Positions 42,782 to 51,353 of a stretch of 64,000 nucleotides of DNA are shown in pieces (positions within the stretch are counted from its first letter, which is position 1; each line of letters begins with the position of its first letter). The position numbers were made by a program, and so were the translations under genes. The stretch covers positions 114,608-178,607 of the forward strand of contig NZ_BCRM01000017.1 of assembly GCF_001552595.1 (NCBI RefSeq), given 5' to 3'. Source of the stretch: Rhodococcus erythropolis NBRC 15567. Its GTDB lineage: Bacteria > Actinomycetota > Actinomycetes > Mycobacteriales > Mycobacteriaceae. Below the pieces are notes generated by a model. That model was not told the DNA's origin and searched no databases. It saw nothing but the letters and a program-made list of their open reading frames with translations.

Positions 42782-44095
42782 GTGCCCGCCACCATCGATG
42801 CCGGAGCAACTGCCTGGTTGCTCGTCAGTACTGCACTCGTACTTCTGATGACGCCAGGACTCGCGCTCTTCTACGGCGGCATGGTCCGCTCGACCGGCGT
42901 ACTCAACATGATCATGATGAGCTTCGTCTCCATCGCACTCGTCACGGTCGCGTGGTTGTTCGTGGGCTACAGCCTCGTGTTCGGCGACGATCACGGTGGC
43001 ATCATCGGCGGACTCGAACACGTCGGCATGGCGGGCATCGACCCGTCGACCGTGCACGGGAATGTCCCGGAAGTGTTGTTCGCAACCTTCCAATTGACGT
43101 TCGCAATCCTTACTGCAGCACTCATCAGTGGTGCGATCGCCGACCGCGCGAAGTTCTCCGCCTGGATGATCTTCGTCCCCATCTGGTCCTTGCTCGTCTA
43201 TGTCCCTGTCGCTCACTGGGTGTGGAATCCGCAGGGATGGCTCGCCCAGATGGGCGCACTCGACTACGCCGGTGGCCTCGTGGTCGAAATCGTGTCCGGA
43301 GCGTCAGGCCTGGCATTGGCACTGGTCCTCGGCCAGCGGATGGGTTTCAAGGCCGAGTCGATGCGTCCGCACAATCTGCCGTTCGTCCTGCTCGGCGTCG
43401 GTCTGCTCTGGTTCGGTTGGTTCGGATTCAACGCCGGGTCGGCCCTTGCGGCTGACGGTATGGCCTCGCAGATCTTCCTCAACACACTCGTCGCCGGCTG
43501 TACCGGACTACTCGGCTGGCTGTTCGTCGAGCAGAACCGTGACGGACACCCCACGACGTTCGGCGCAGCTTCGGGCGTCGTCGCCGGTCTGGTCGCGATC
43601 ACCCCGTCGTGCGGAACGGTGAACATGTTCGGTGCGCTCGTCATCGGTCTGATCGCGGGCATCGTCTGCTCGTACGCCGTGGGATGGAAGCACAAGCTCG
43701 GCTACGACGACTCCCTCGACGTCGTCGGCGTGCACCTCGTCGGCGGAATCGTCGGCTCGTTGCTGATCGGACTCCTCGCGACGGCCGTGATGACGGGCGG
43801 TCCGGAAGGTTTGTTCTTCGGCGGTGGATTCGCGCAGCTGGGCAAGCAGTTCGTCGGTGTCGTCGTGGTCGCGCTCTATGCCTTCGGTGTGACCTACGGT
43901 CTCGGAAAGCTCATCGACAAGACCTTCGGCTTCCGTATTTCGCGTGAAGACGAGGCCCGCGGAATCGACGTTGCCCTGCACGCGGAGTCCGCCTACGAGC
44001 ACGGAGTCCTCGGCCACGGTCCGATCGGCGGACAGAACCCGAGCCCGTTCCTCCAGCGTCAGCGTGAGGAACGGGAGAACCGCGAGCGGGACTGA
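42782..44095 (+). CDS. amt: Ammonium transporter (Amt/MEP family) with Glu in place of first pore His
   Basis: A 437-residue membrane protein with eleven expected helices. Family motifs are TPGLALFYGGMVR at the first helix, MGALDYAGG before the pore, and FGWFGFNAGSAL and DVVGVHLVGGIVGSL around the second pore His. The usual VVHINAG motif reads VVEIVSG, so the first histidine of the conserved twin-His pore pair is Glu, as in fungal Mep1-type transporters. GTG 42782 is preferred because AGGAG lies at a normal distance; the ATG at 42764 has no ribosome site. The C-terminal cytoplasmic tail is long (ISREDEARGIDVALH...). No glnK follows. Confidence 0.92.
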   Translation: MPATIDAGATAWLLVSTALVLLMTPGLALFYGGMVRSTGVLNMIMMSFVSIALVTVAWLFVGYSLVFGDDHGGIIGGLEHVGMAGIDPSTVHGNVPEVLFATFQLTFAILTAALISGAIADRAKFSAWMIFVPIWSLLVYVPVAHWVWNPQGWLAQMGALDYAGGLVVEIVSGASGLALALVLGQRMGFKAESMRPHNLPFVLLGVGLLWFGWFGFNAGSALAADGMASQIFLNTLVAGCTGLLGWLFVEQNRDGHPTTFGAASGVVAGLVAITPSCGTVNMFGALVIGLIAGIVCSYAVGWKHKLGYDDSLDVVGVHLVGGIVGSLLIGLLATAVMTGGPEGLFFGGGFAQLGKQFVGVVVVALYAFGVTYGLGKLIDKTFGFRISREDEARGIDVALHAESAYEHGVLGHGPIGGQNPSPFLQRQREERENRERD

Positions 44096-44101
44096 CCGCC
44101 G

Positions 44102-44473
44102 TCACCGGTTTGCGATTTCCTCCATCAGGATCGGAACGCCGACATTGCAGGAGTGAATCCCGACGACGGTGGTCAGTTTCAGCACCTCGAGAATCTCCTT
44201 CGGGGTCACTCCCATGTCGAGCGCAGCGCGAATATGGCGTCGTACGCCGGGTGCGTACATGTGTGTGCTCGCCGCATCGACGGCTATGCACAGCAACTGG
44301 ATCACCTGAGGTGACAGCACCCCACTGTTCCAGGGCTGCATTGCTGTCTTCATGTACAGCTCGGTCCACTCGGGATCCAGCTCCGAAAGTCCGTCCCACA
44401 ACGGATTCCAGCCGCCCGAATCCTTCATGGCCTGGGTCACGGGAAAAGCTTCACTTGCTCGAACGTCAGTCAT
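44102..44473 (-). CDS. Carboxymuconolactone decarboxylase (CMD/AhpD-like) family protein
   Basis: A 123-residue helical protein of the CMD family: LSPQVIQLLCIAVDAASTHMYAPGVRRHIRAALDMGVTPKEILEVL is the canonical helical core (split across several helices). The CxxC of peroxidase-type AhpD is absent; only single Cys residues occur, so a decarboxylase/isomerase-like or non-redox role is more likely. GAGGAGATCG precedes the ATG. It is 8 bases after the acyl-CoA ligase stop, at the 3' end of the catabolic cluster, and convergent with amt. Confidence 0.87.
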   Translation of the reverse strand: MTDVRASEAFPVTQAMKDSGGWNPLWDGLSELDPEWTELYMKTAMQPWNSGVLSPQVIQLLCIAVDAASTHMYAPGVRRHIRAALDMGVTPKEILEVLKLTTVVGIHSCNVGVPILMEEIANR

Positions 44474-44481
44474 CGATCTCC

Positions 44482-46071
44482 TCAGACAATCGAAAATGCT
44501 TGATTCAGTTCACGTTTGAGAATCTTTCCGGTTGCCGTCATCGGCAGCGACGGCACGAACTCGATGCGGCGCGGATATTTGTAGGCGGCCATCTGTTCCC
44601 GCGACCATTCCACGAGATCCGATTCGGAGATCTCTTCACTCGGCTCTCGGATCACGAATGCGACAACTTCTTCGCCGAGGCTCGTGTCCGGCACCCCGAC
44701 GACAGCGACGAGTGAGACGGCTGGGTGGGTGAGCAGAACCTCTTCGATTTCGCGTGGGTAGACGTTGAATCCGCCCCGCACGATCATGTCCTTCGCGCGG
44801 TCGACGATGTAGTAATTTCCGTCGGTATCGACCCGTGCCAGATCCCCGGTGCGAAACCATCCGTCGCACATTACTTCCGCCGTCGCCTCGGGTCGGTTGA
44901 AATAGCCCTTCATGACGTTGTGCCCGCGAATGGCCAACTCACCCACTTCATCGGGGCCGGTGATCGTACGCCAAGAGTCATCGACAAGCCGCGCTTCGAC
45001 GCCCCAGATCGGCACGCCGATCGAACCGGGCCGGGGGTCGCTCTCCGGGTCACTGAACAAGGCCAACGGAGAGGTCTCGGACAACCCGTACCCTTCGAGG
45101 ATCTGAACACCGAAGCGTTCCCTGAACTGTGTCAAGATTTCGACGGGAAGCGCTGCACCACCGGAGATCGCGCACCGCATGTTCTGTGCAACGGTCTCGA
45201 TATCCACCCCGGATTTCACTGCCTCCTCCAGCACGCCGAGCAGTCCCCAATACATGGTCGGGACGCCCGCGAAGACCGAGATCTTTTCGCGTTCCATGAT
45301 CTCGAGTGCCGCGGTCGCATCGAAGCGCGGCATCAACACCAAAGTGGCACCGACGCAGATTCCCGCATTCATGGTCACTGTCTGGCCGAACGAGTGGAAC
45401 AACGGCAAAGTCAGGAGATAACGCTCATGCATGGACGGAACGCTCTCGAACAACCGGTTGGTCGACAGTGCATTCAAGACCATGTTGCAGTGAGTGAGTT
45501 CGGCGCCCTTGGGCTTTCCGGTCGTGCCGCTGGTGTAGAGAATGACCGCGGTGTCCGTCGGTTCACGAACAACCGCGGCTGCAGGCGTTTCCGTGCCGGA
45601 CACGGATGCCAGTGCTTCGCCTAGAGTCTCGACTCCGAGGATCGACGACGGTGCACCCGGCTCGGTGCTGATCACGATCAGGGCCGAACAGGTCTCGCTC
45701 TGCTCGAACCCGGCGATGGCGTACTCGGCGATCGGTAATTCGGGACTTCCCTCGAAACAGAAGTACAGCTTCGCTTCCGAATCAGCCAGGTGATAGGCAA
45801 TTTCGCGCCCCTTGAGCAGGATGTTCAGAGGAACGACGACGCCACCGGCCTTGAGAATGCCGTAGTAGACGATCGGGAACTCGAGAACGTTCGGGCAGGA
45901 CAACGCCACCTTGTCACCTGGCTCGACACCCCGCGAGACGAGCAGATGGGCGATGCGATTCGCGTAGGCGTCGAACTGCGCATACGTCAGCCTCGCTTCT
46001 CCGAGAACCAGCGCATCCCGTTCCGGGTATCGCCGGGCCGAATCTTCCAGCAGAGCAGCAAGATCAAGCAT
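44482..46071 (-). CDS. Acyl-CoA ligase (AMP-forming, FadD type)
   Basis: A 529-residue ANL-superfamily ligase that activates a carboxylate to its CoA thioester with ATP. The P-loop is VILYTSGTTGKPKGAELTH (about residue 170), followed by LEGYGLSETSP (A5), the GELAIRGHNVMKGYFNRPEAT block, the hinge GWFRTGDLARVD and the catalytic Lys near the end (MTATGKILKREL). ATG 46071 is selected for its GGAGG ribosome site, although the frame stays open to 46464. It overlaps the upstream hydrolase by 8 bases. Aromatic, branched or medium-chain acids are all possible. Confidence 0.92.
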   Translation of the reverse strand: MLDLAALLEDSARRYPERDALVLGEARLTYAQFDAYANRIAHLLVSRGVEPGDKVALSCPNVLEFPIVYYGILKAGGVVVPLNILLKGREIAYHLADSEAKLYFCFEGSPELPIAEYAIAGFEQSETCSALIVISTEPGAPSSILGVETLGEALASVSGTETPAAAVVREPTDTAVILYTSGTTGKPKGAELTHCNMVLNALSTNRLFESVPSMHERYLLTLPLFHSFGQTVTMNAGICVGATLVLMPRFDATAALEIMEREKISVFAGVPTMYWGLLGVLEEAVKSGVDIETVAQNMRCAISGGAALPVEILTQFRERFGVQILEGYGLSETSPLALFSDPESDPRPGSIGVPIWGVEARLVDDSWRTITGPDEVGELAIRGHNVMKGYFNRPEATAEVMCDGWFRTGDLARVDTDGNYYIVDRAKDMIVRGGFNVYPREIEEVLLTHPAVSLVAVVGVPDTSLGEEVVAFVIREPSEEISESDLVEWSREQMAAYKYPRRIEFVPSLPMTATGKILKRELNQAFSIV

Positions 46072-46687
46072 GACTGTGTTCCTCCTGCGACTCGGAATCC
46101 GTGGTACGAGACGAGGCGGCGTGCGACACCGACTCGAGCAGTTCCCACACCAATGATTCCGCCCGCGGCCAATACCCGTATCCGGACGCCGGATTGAGAT
46201 GTCCGACCTCACCCAGATCCAGCAACCGACTCCCCCATCCTTCAGCCAAACCCACAACTCGGCGATACCCGGCGAGCGGATCGTTCCGACTCGCCGCGAC
46301 CGTGCTCGGAAAAGGCAGACGCTGACGCGGTATCGGTAGCCACCCGTTCCGATCGAGCTCCTCGAGAGACGGATAGGACTCGGGTAGAGGAAGTTCGAGA
46401 TCCGCCGGCGTGACCAGAAGTGCGCCGGCAACATCTCGATGATGCGCCCTCGCCCAGTGGGCAACTGTCATAACTCCGGCGCTGTGCGCGACCAGGACCA
46501 CCGGGCTGGAAACACTTGTCAACACCTCGTCCAATGCCGCAACCCTGGCATCGCGACTGAGCTTGTCGGTCTCGAGGGGAGGAACCGTCAGAACGTTGTC
46601 GAGCCTGCGCGCGAGGTGAGTCTGCCAATGATCCTCGACATGATCGCGCAGACCGGGAACTATTACTACCGTGGGTGATTCATCCAT
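46064..46687 (-). CDS. RBBP9/YdeN-type small alpha/beta hydrolase
   Basis: A 207-residue serine hydrolase of the RBBP9/YdeN family. It begins PTVVIVPGLRDHVEDHWQTHL, typical of the family. The nucleophile is in LVAHSAGVM (Ser near residue 69), the acid in ASRNDPLAGY, and the His in GEVGHLNPASGYG. The start abuts the MFS stop, and the end overlaps the ligase start by 8 bases. It may hydrolyse an ester or amide that releases the acid activated by the ligase; this is inferred from position only. Confidence 0.88.
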   Translation of the reverse strand: MDESPTVVIVPGLRDHVEDHWQTHLARRLDNVLTVPPLETDKLSRDARVAALDEVLTSVSSPVVLVAHSAGVMTVAHWARAHHRDVAGALLVTPADLELPLPESYPSLEELDRNGWLPIPRQRLPFPSTVAASRNDPLAGYRRVVGLAEGWGSRLLDLGEVGHLNPASGYGYWPRAESLVWELLESVSHAASSRTTDSESQEEHSHA

Positions 46688-48048
46688 CAGGAACTCCGAA
46701 CTTCTGCTACTTCAGTGGCGCCGGTGATCTCGGGCCGATTCTGCAACGTCGCCAACCGCCTCATCCCGGCGGGATAGGCACGCTTGCCGGCTACCAACGC
46801 GAGGGCCGCGACGACATAGACGAAGGGCGAAAGCTGTAGAGCACCGAGAAGACCCAGGTGATCGGCGAGGATGCCGACCACGAAGGGACCGAGCGCCAGC
46901 CCAAGAAGGTTGTTGGCAACGGTGAGCGTTCCCATGGCCGACGCTCGAATCGAGTGATGGGTAAGGTTCGCGACCATAGCTGCCGTCGGCCCCGACGAAC
47001 CGGCGGAGAAGAATGCACCGATACCGAGCAATACGAGTTGCGCTGTCCCCGTATCCAACCGGAGCCCGATACTCAGCGTCACCAACGAGATGGCGCAGTA
47101 GACGATTGCGGTGGTCCATTTCCGCGCCGAATCGTCGCGGCTGAATCGATCTGTGATGAACCCGCACACCACCATCCCACTTCCGACCAAGAGGACGAAT
47201 ACGGAAGCTGTGACGCCGGCCTTGTCCGGGGCCAAATCGTAGTAGCGATTGAAGAAGCTCGGCAACCACGCCAGAAGTACAGCGGCGGTGAACATCTGGA
47301 GACCACCACCGATGTAGGCGAACAACACGGCGGGATTGGTGAACAGCGAGGACACCGGCGCACGAAAACCGTCGTGTCTCACCGCTTCCCCGGCGGCATC
47401 CGGCGCGGCCTCGACGGCGTAAGCGGTGAGCTTCTTCTCGGTGACGAGGGCACGGAACAGCGCAACCAGAATCAGACCGAAGATCGCCATGGCGGCAAAA
47501 GACCACCGCCAACTGAACTGGACTGCGATGAACCCACCGATTGCCACACCGATGACCGAACCGAACGATCCACCGGCCATGAAGGCACCGGCAAGAGCTG
47601 CGTGCACGCGGGGCGCAAACACACTGAGGACCACGGCGATACCCACGCTGCCGTACGCCGCTTCACCGACACCTACCAAGAATCGGGCGCCCAACATCTG
47701 TTCGTAGGTCTGAGCGATTGCGCACAGCAACGTCGCGACGCTCCACAACACCGCCATCAAGATCAAGCTCTTGACGCGGCCCCAGCGGTCCGCGAGCAGC
47801 GACAACGGGAACGTCAACAGCCCGACCATCAATGCCACCACGCTGCTCAGGGAGGCGAGGTGCGAATCGGAGAGATCCCAGTCCGCTTTAAGGATCGGGA
47901 AGACTGCACTGAGCACCTGCCTCGACATGTAGTCCGAGAGCAGAAGACCGAAAGCCAGGGCGAAAACGATCCACGGGTATAACTTTCGTCGTCCGCCGAT
48001 TCCGAGCGCGGTGTCCACACGTGGCGTGGCGGGAGCTTGCAGTCCCAT
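46687..48048 (-). CDS. MFS transporter (probable organic-acid or aromatic uptake)
   Basis: A 453-residue, twelve-helix MFS protein. Helix 1 begins YPWIVFALAFGLLLSDYMSRQVLSAVFPILK, the Asp-containing first helix found in anion:cation symporters of the Spns/ACS type. Motif A is PLSLLADRWGRVKSL. It resembles MFS uptake systems for carboxylates rather than DHA exporters. It is separated from BKACE by a strong hairpin, so it may begin a second transcriptional segment that includes the hydrolase, ligase and CMD genes. The substrate is presumably the compound degraded by this cluster. Confidence 0.88.
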   Translation of the reverse strand: MGLQAPATPRVDTALGIGGRRKLYPWIVFALAFGLLLSDYMSRQVLSAVFPILKADWDLSDSHLASLSSVVALMVGLLTFPLSLLADRWGRVKSLILMAVLWSVATLLCAIAQTYEQMLGARFLVGVGEAAYGSVGIAVVLSVFAPRVHAALAGAFMAGGSFGSVIGVAIGGFIAVQFSWRWSFAAMAIFGLILVALFRALVTEKKLTAYAVEAAPDAAGEAVRHDGFRAPVSSLFTNPAVLFAYIGGGLQMFTAAVLLAWLPSFFNRYYDLAPDKAGVTASVFVLLVGSGMVVCGFITDRFSRDDSARKWTTAIVYCAISLVTLSIGLRLDTGTAQLVLLGIGAFFSAGSSGPTAAMVANLTHHSIRASAMGTLTVANNLLGLALGPFVVGILADHLGLLGALQLSPFVYVVAALALVAGKRAYPAGMRRLATLQNRPEITGATEVAEVRSS

Positions 48049-48085
48049 GACTCTCCTAGAAGTACTCGAGGTAGACGGGGGGATT

Positions 48086-48118
48086 CGGGGGTACGAACCG
48101 TCGCGGTTCGTACCCCCG
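48086..48118. terminator. Strong hairpin between BKACE and MFS genes
   Basis: CGGGGGTACGAACCG pairs exactly with its reverse complement across a three-base TCG loop, a 15-bp GC-rich stem. It sits 27 bases beyond the BKACE stop. It lacks a clear U-run, so attenuation or mRNA protection is also possible. Confidence 0.65.
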
Positions 48119-48144
48119 GAACTGTTGTACGAGAGGGTGTGAAC

Positions 48145-49197
48145 TCAGGCGTGCTGCGTGAATCCCAGCTGGCCGATCCGGCGGTTGGGCGCGTAACCCA
48201 GCTTCGCCAACGTCTCGTCGGTGTCGGCATACGTCTCGCCGATCCGGTAGATGTCCCGAGCTTCCTTCGCGGTAGCCACCTCGCGGCCCAATTCGCCTGC
48301 AATGCGCACCAACTGCTCGATCTGCTGCACCGACGTCATCTTCTCGCCCTTGCGGCCCCAGATGGTGTCCTCGTTGCCGCAACGAGCGTGCAAGCCCATC
48401 GCGATGGCCATCGTGTTCACCGGCAGGACGCTACGCATCAGCGTTTCCAGCGTCAGGCACGCACCGTCGGGAACACGCTGGACGAAGTTCATCATGTTGT
48501 ACGGGTTGGGGCCGTCGAAGCCGCCGCCGATTGCGACCCACGTGAGGTTGACCGGACCCGTGTAGATGCCGCGTCGGATCAACCGCTCCACCGTTTCGAG
48601 CTGCGGAATACTGGACAACTGGAAATGCGGCTGGATTCCGGCGGCCTGCAACCGGCGCAGGTGCTCTGCCACCCACTCCGGACCGGCGGGCACGGTCATT
48701 TCCCGATACGTATCGGCCAATTCCGGACGTTGCATCGACGTACCCGCGATGTCGTCGTCGGTCATCAGTTCCATGATGTTCATCTGGCTGGTGTTGATCG
48801 CGATCGTCACCTGGTCGGGAGCCGGCTCCAATTCCGCCAGCATGTGACGCACGTCGTCGGACAACCACTTCGCATCGGCGCCTTCGCCCTCCGGGGCAAA
48901 CGAAATCGAGCCGCCGACCTGCAGAATCATCTCGGGAACGGCCTCACGCAAGCGGCCGAGAAGCTCGTTGAACTTCGACAGTCGCTTCGAGCCCTTGCCG
49001 TCGAGTTCACGCACGTGGATGTGGAGAACGGTGGCACCGGCGTTGAAGCAGTCGACGGCTTGCTGGACGTGCTCGTCCATCGACAGCGGGAGGTCTTCTG
49101 CAAAATCGTCCGGCTCCCACTCCGGTCCGTAGGGAGCAACGGTGATGACAAGCTTGTCCTGGGTTTCGGGGAACAGTGAATCGTCGTGGAAATGCAT
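48145..49197 (-). CDS. Beta-keto acid cleavage enzyme (BKACE/DUF849)
   Basis: A 350-residue TIM-barrel BKACE enzyme. These convert a beta-keto acid and acetyl-CoA to acetoacetate and a new CoA ester (Kce is the prototype). Family signatures are TVLHIHVRE (zinc ligands His-x-His), the INTSQMNIMEL block, HFQLSSIPQLETV and GLHARCGNEDTIWG near residue 270, which carries another metal-site His. The N-terminal LVITVAPYGPEW is typical. GGAG precedes the ATG. The specificity of this branch cannot be told by eye. It lies 51 bases after the dioxygenase gene in the AraC-controlled cluster. Confidence 0.9.
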   Translation of the reverse strand: MHFHDDSLFPETQDKLVITVAPYGPEWEPDDFAEDLPLSMDEHVQQAVDCFNAGATVLHIHVRELDGKGSKRLSKFNELLGRLREAVPEMILQVGGSISFAPEGEGADAKWLSDDVRHMLAELEPAPDQVTIAINTSQMNIMELMTDDDIAGTSMQRPELADTYREMTVPAGPEWVAEHLRRLQAAGIQPHFQLSSIPQLETVERLIRRGIYTGPVNLTWVAIGGGFDGPNPYNMMNFVQRVPDGACLTLETLMRSVLPVNTMAIAMGLHARCGNEDTIWGRKGEKMTSVQQIEQLVRIAGELGREVATAKEARDIYRIGETYADTDETLAKLGYAPNRRIGQLGFTQHA

Positions 49198-49248
49198 AGT
49201 GTGACTCCGATCGAGTGAATGAATTATCTTCGGGGCTGGGAAGAGAGA

Positions 49249-50148
49249 TCAGAACGGTGCGTCGCCGATGATTCCGGCGCGTTCCATCTTTCGAACCGCG
49301 GGCCAGTAGTCCTGCACCGCGTAATGCTGTGTCGACCGGTTGTCCCAGATCGCGACGCTGTTCTCGGTCCAGCGCCACCGAACCTGGTACTCGGGAATCT
49401 GGGCCTGACTGGCCAGGTAGGTGAGCAGGTTTCCGGCACCGGGGGCGTAATCGATTCCGTAGCGGACGTTCTCGGGCGTGTGATAGTTCACGAGGTGTGT
49501 GGCGAACGAATTGACGAAGAGAATCTTCTCGCCGGTCTCCGGATGTGTTCGTACCACGGGATGTTCGGCGTCGGGAAAGCGTTCCTTCAGCTGGTGCCGC
49601 TGATCGATCGGCATCCGAGCGCCGAAGGTCGACTCGATACTGTGCCTGGCACGCAGATCCTTGATCTGCTCCTTGACCCGCGCCGGCAGATTCTCGTAGG
49701 CGAGTGCCATGTTCACCCAAATCGTGTCGCCGCCGACCGGAGGTGTTTCCACACAACGCAATACACATCCCATGGGAGGGTTCACGCGCCAGGTGGCGTC
49801 GCAGTGATACGCATTCTCGAAATGCTCCGGTGGGCTGTCCAGGTCTTTGTAGATGCGGACCAGGCCCGGGTGGTCGGGGTCGCTGCCCAGGGCCGGATGA
49901 TCCTCGAGCTCACCGAATCGCTGGGCAAGCTCTACGTGCTCGGCTTTGGAGAAGTTCTGGTCGCGAAAGAACAGAACCTTGTGTTCGAGCAGCAATGCCT
50001 TGATCTGGGCAAAGAGTGCAGCATCTCGTGCGACCTCGCCGAGATCCACCCCGGACAACTCTGCCCCGATCGAACAGGTCAATTTCTCGACGTGGATCGT
50101 GCTGGTCGACGAGGGAAGGTTTTCTGTCAACGTTGCGGTGTTGGTCAT
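49249..50148 (-). CDS. TauD/TfdA-family Fe(II)/2-oxoglutarate dioxygenase
   Basis: A 299-residue 2-oxoglutarate-dependent dioxygenase. The metal triad is His-x-Asp in NAYHCDATWRV (about residue 114-116) plus a distal His in NRSTQHYAVQDY; the 2-OG-binding Arg region near KMERAG follows. N-terminal IGAELSGVDLGE and the FFRDQNFSKAEH segment are standard for TauD/TfdA. These enzymes hydroxylate carbon next to sulfonate, ether or amine groups to break the bond. In this cluster it may cleave an ether or alkyl substituent before CoA activation; the substrate is unknown. Confidence 0.9.
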   Translation of the reverse strand: MTNTATLTENLPSSTSTIHVEKLTCSIGAELSGVDLGEVARDAALFAQIKALLLEHKVLFFRDQNFSKAEHVELAQRFGELEDHPALGSDPDHPGLVRIYKDLDSPPEHFENAYHCDATWRVNPPMGCVLRCVETPPVGGDTIWVNMALAYENLPARVKEQIKDLRARHSIESTFGARMPIDQRHQLKERFPDAEHPVVRTHPETGEKILFVNSFATHLVNYHTPENVRYGIDYAPGAGNLLTYLASQAQIPEYQVRWRWTENSVAIWDNRSTQHYAVQDYWPAVRKMERAGIIGDAPF

Positions 50149-50178
50149 GACAATTCCTCTGGGAAGTGCTGTTTCGGT

Positions 50179-51153
50179 TCAGACGGAGAAGACGGAGGAA
50201 CCGATACTGCGACCGGACTCCATGTCGTGGTGCGCACGCACCGCATCTTCGAGGGGGTATCGCTGGTTGATCTCGATCTTGATTCGCCCGGATTCGACGT
50301 GTGAGAACAGTTCGCCCGCCAATTCGGCACGTTCCTCGGGATCTGCGATGTAATCGGCAAGTGCCGGACGTGTGAGGAAGAGAGATCCCTTGACGGCCAA
50401 CTGCATTGCCTGAATCGGCGGAGTCGGCCCGGACGCCGTTCCGAAGCACACCAGCAGCCCGCGCCTGGCAAGGCAATCGAGAGAGATGTCGAACGTGGAT
50501 TGCCCGATACTGTCGTAGACAACCGGCACGCCGACGCCCCCGGTGATCTCCTTGACACGCGCTACGACGTCCTCGCGGGTGTAGATGACGACTTCATCGC
50601 ACCCGTGAGCACGGGCAACGCTCGCCTTCTCGTCGCTCGACACCGTTCCGATCACTTTGATTCCCAACAGTTTTGCCCACTGGGTGAAGATCAGTCCAAC
50701 CCCGCCCGCCGCAGCATGCAGCAACACGGTGTCTCCCGCTTTCAACGGGTAGATGCGACGCAGAAGGTAGGCGGCGGTCAGTCCTCGCATGGTCATGGCG
50801 GCCGCGGTGTCGAAGGCGATGCCGTCGGGTAGCGCGATCAGGTCGGACGACGCCATGATCCGCTCGGTGGCGTACGCACCCAGCGGACTGCCGGTGTAGG
50901 TCACACGGTCCCCCACTGCAAAATCGACTACTCCCTCGCCGATCTCTTCGACCACACCGGCGCCCTCAACGCCCATCCCGGCAGGCAATTGCGCAGGATA
51001 GAGGCCACTTCGAAAGTAGGTGTCGGCGAAGTTCAACCCCACCGCTTCATGACGAACCCGAACCTCTCCGGCACCCGGTCGTCCTACCTCGATCTCTTCC
51101 CAACGCATGACGGACGGTGTGCCGATCTCATGGAACCGAATGGCGTTTGCCAT
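50179..51153 (-). CDS. NADPH:quinone oxidoreductase (zeta-crystallin-like MDR)
   Basis: A 324-residue medium-chain reductase of the zinc-free QOR branch. N-terminal GroES-like fold has GLNFADTYFRSGLYP and GVEGAGVVEEIGEGV. The NADPH loop is LLHAAAGGVGLIFTQWAK (AxxGxxG, about residue 148). Zinc-binding residues of alcohol dehydrogenases are absent. ATG 51153 follows GGAGAG; a TTG one codon earlier is ignored. First gene of the cluster, divergent from the AraC regulator. It may reduce an enone or quinone. Confidence 0.92.
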   Translation of the reverse strand: MANAIRFHEIGTPSVMRWEEIEVGRPGAGEVRVRHEAVGLNFADTYFRSGLYPAQLPAGMGVEGAGVVEEIGEGVVDFAVGDRVTYTGSPLGAYATERIMASSDLIALPDGIAFDTAAAMTMRGLTAAYLLRRIYPLKAGDTVLLHAAAGGVGLIFTQWAKLLGIKVIGTVSSDEKASVARAHGCDEVVIYTREDVVARVKEITGGVGVPVVYDSIGQSTFDISLDCLARRGLLVCFGTASGPTPPIQAMQLAVKGSLFLTRPALADYIADPEERAELAGELFSHVESGRIKIEINQRYPLEDAVRAHHDMESGRSIGSSVFSV

Positions 51154-51275
51154 CAATGCTCTCCAATTCTGTGGGCGGGCTCGACTCGATTACGGTCGAG
51201 CTGTATTCGTACGCAACAACTTCCAGAAGTCGGTGCTCGACTTCGCGGTCGTGCTGAACTGATGTGAACAAAACT

Positions 51276-51295
51276 ATGTGAGATCCGGCTCACAT
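51276..51295. promoter_or_regulatory. Inverted repeat in the divergent araC/QOR promoter region
   Basis: ATGTGAG and CTCACAT are separated by six bases (ATCCGG). The repeat lies 58 bases upstream of the AraC start and 123 bases upstream of the oxidoreductase start, a suitable place for the regulator's operator. Inferred from symmetry and position. Confidence 0.45.
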
Positions 51296-51353
51296 GCTTA
51301 ACTTGACGAGACACACAACACAACATTTCGGGACATCGAGTAAAGGGGGCCCT

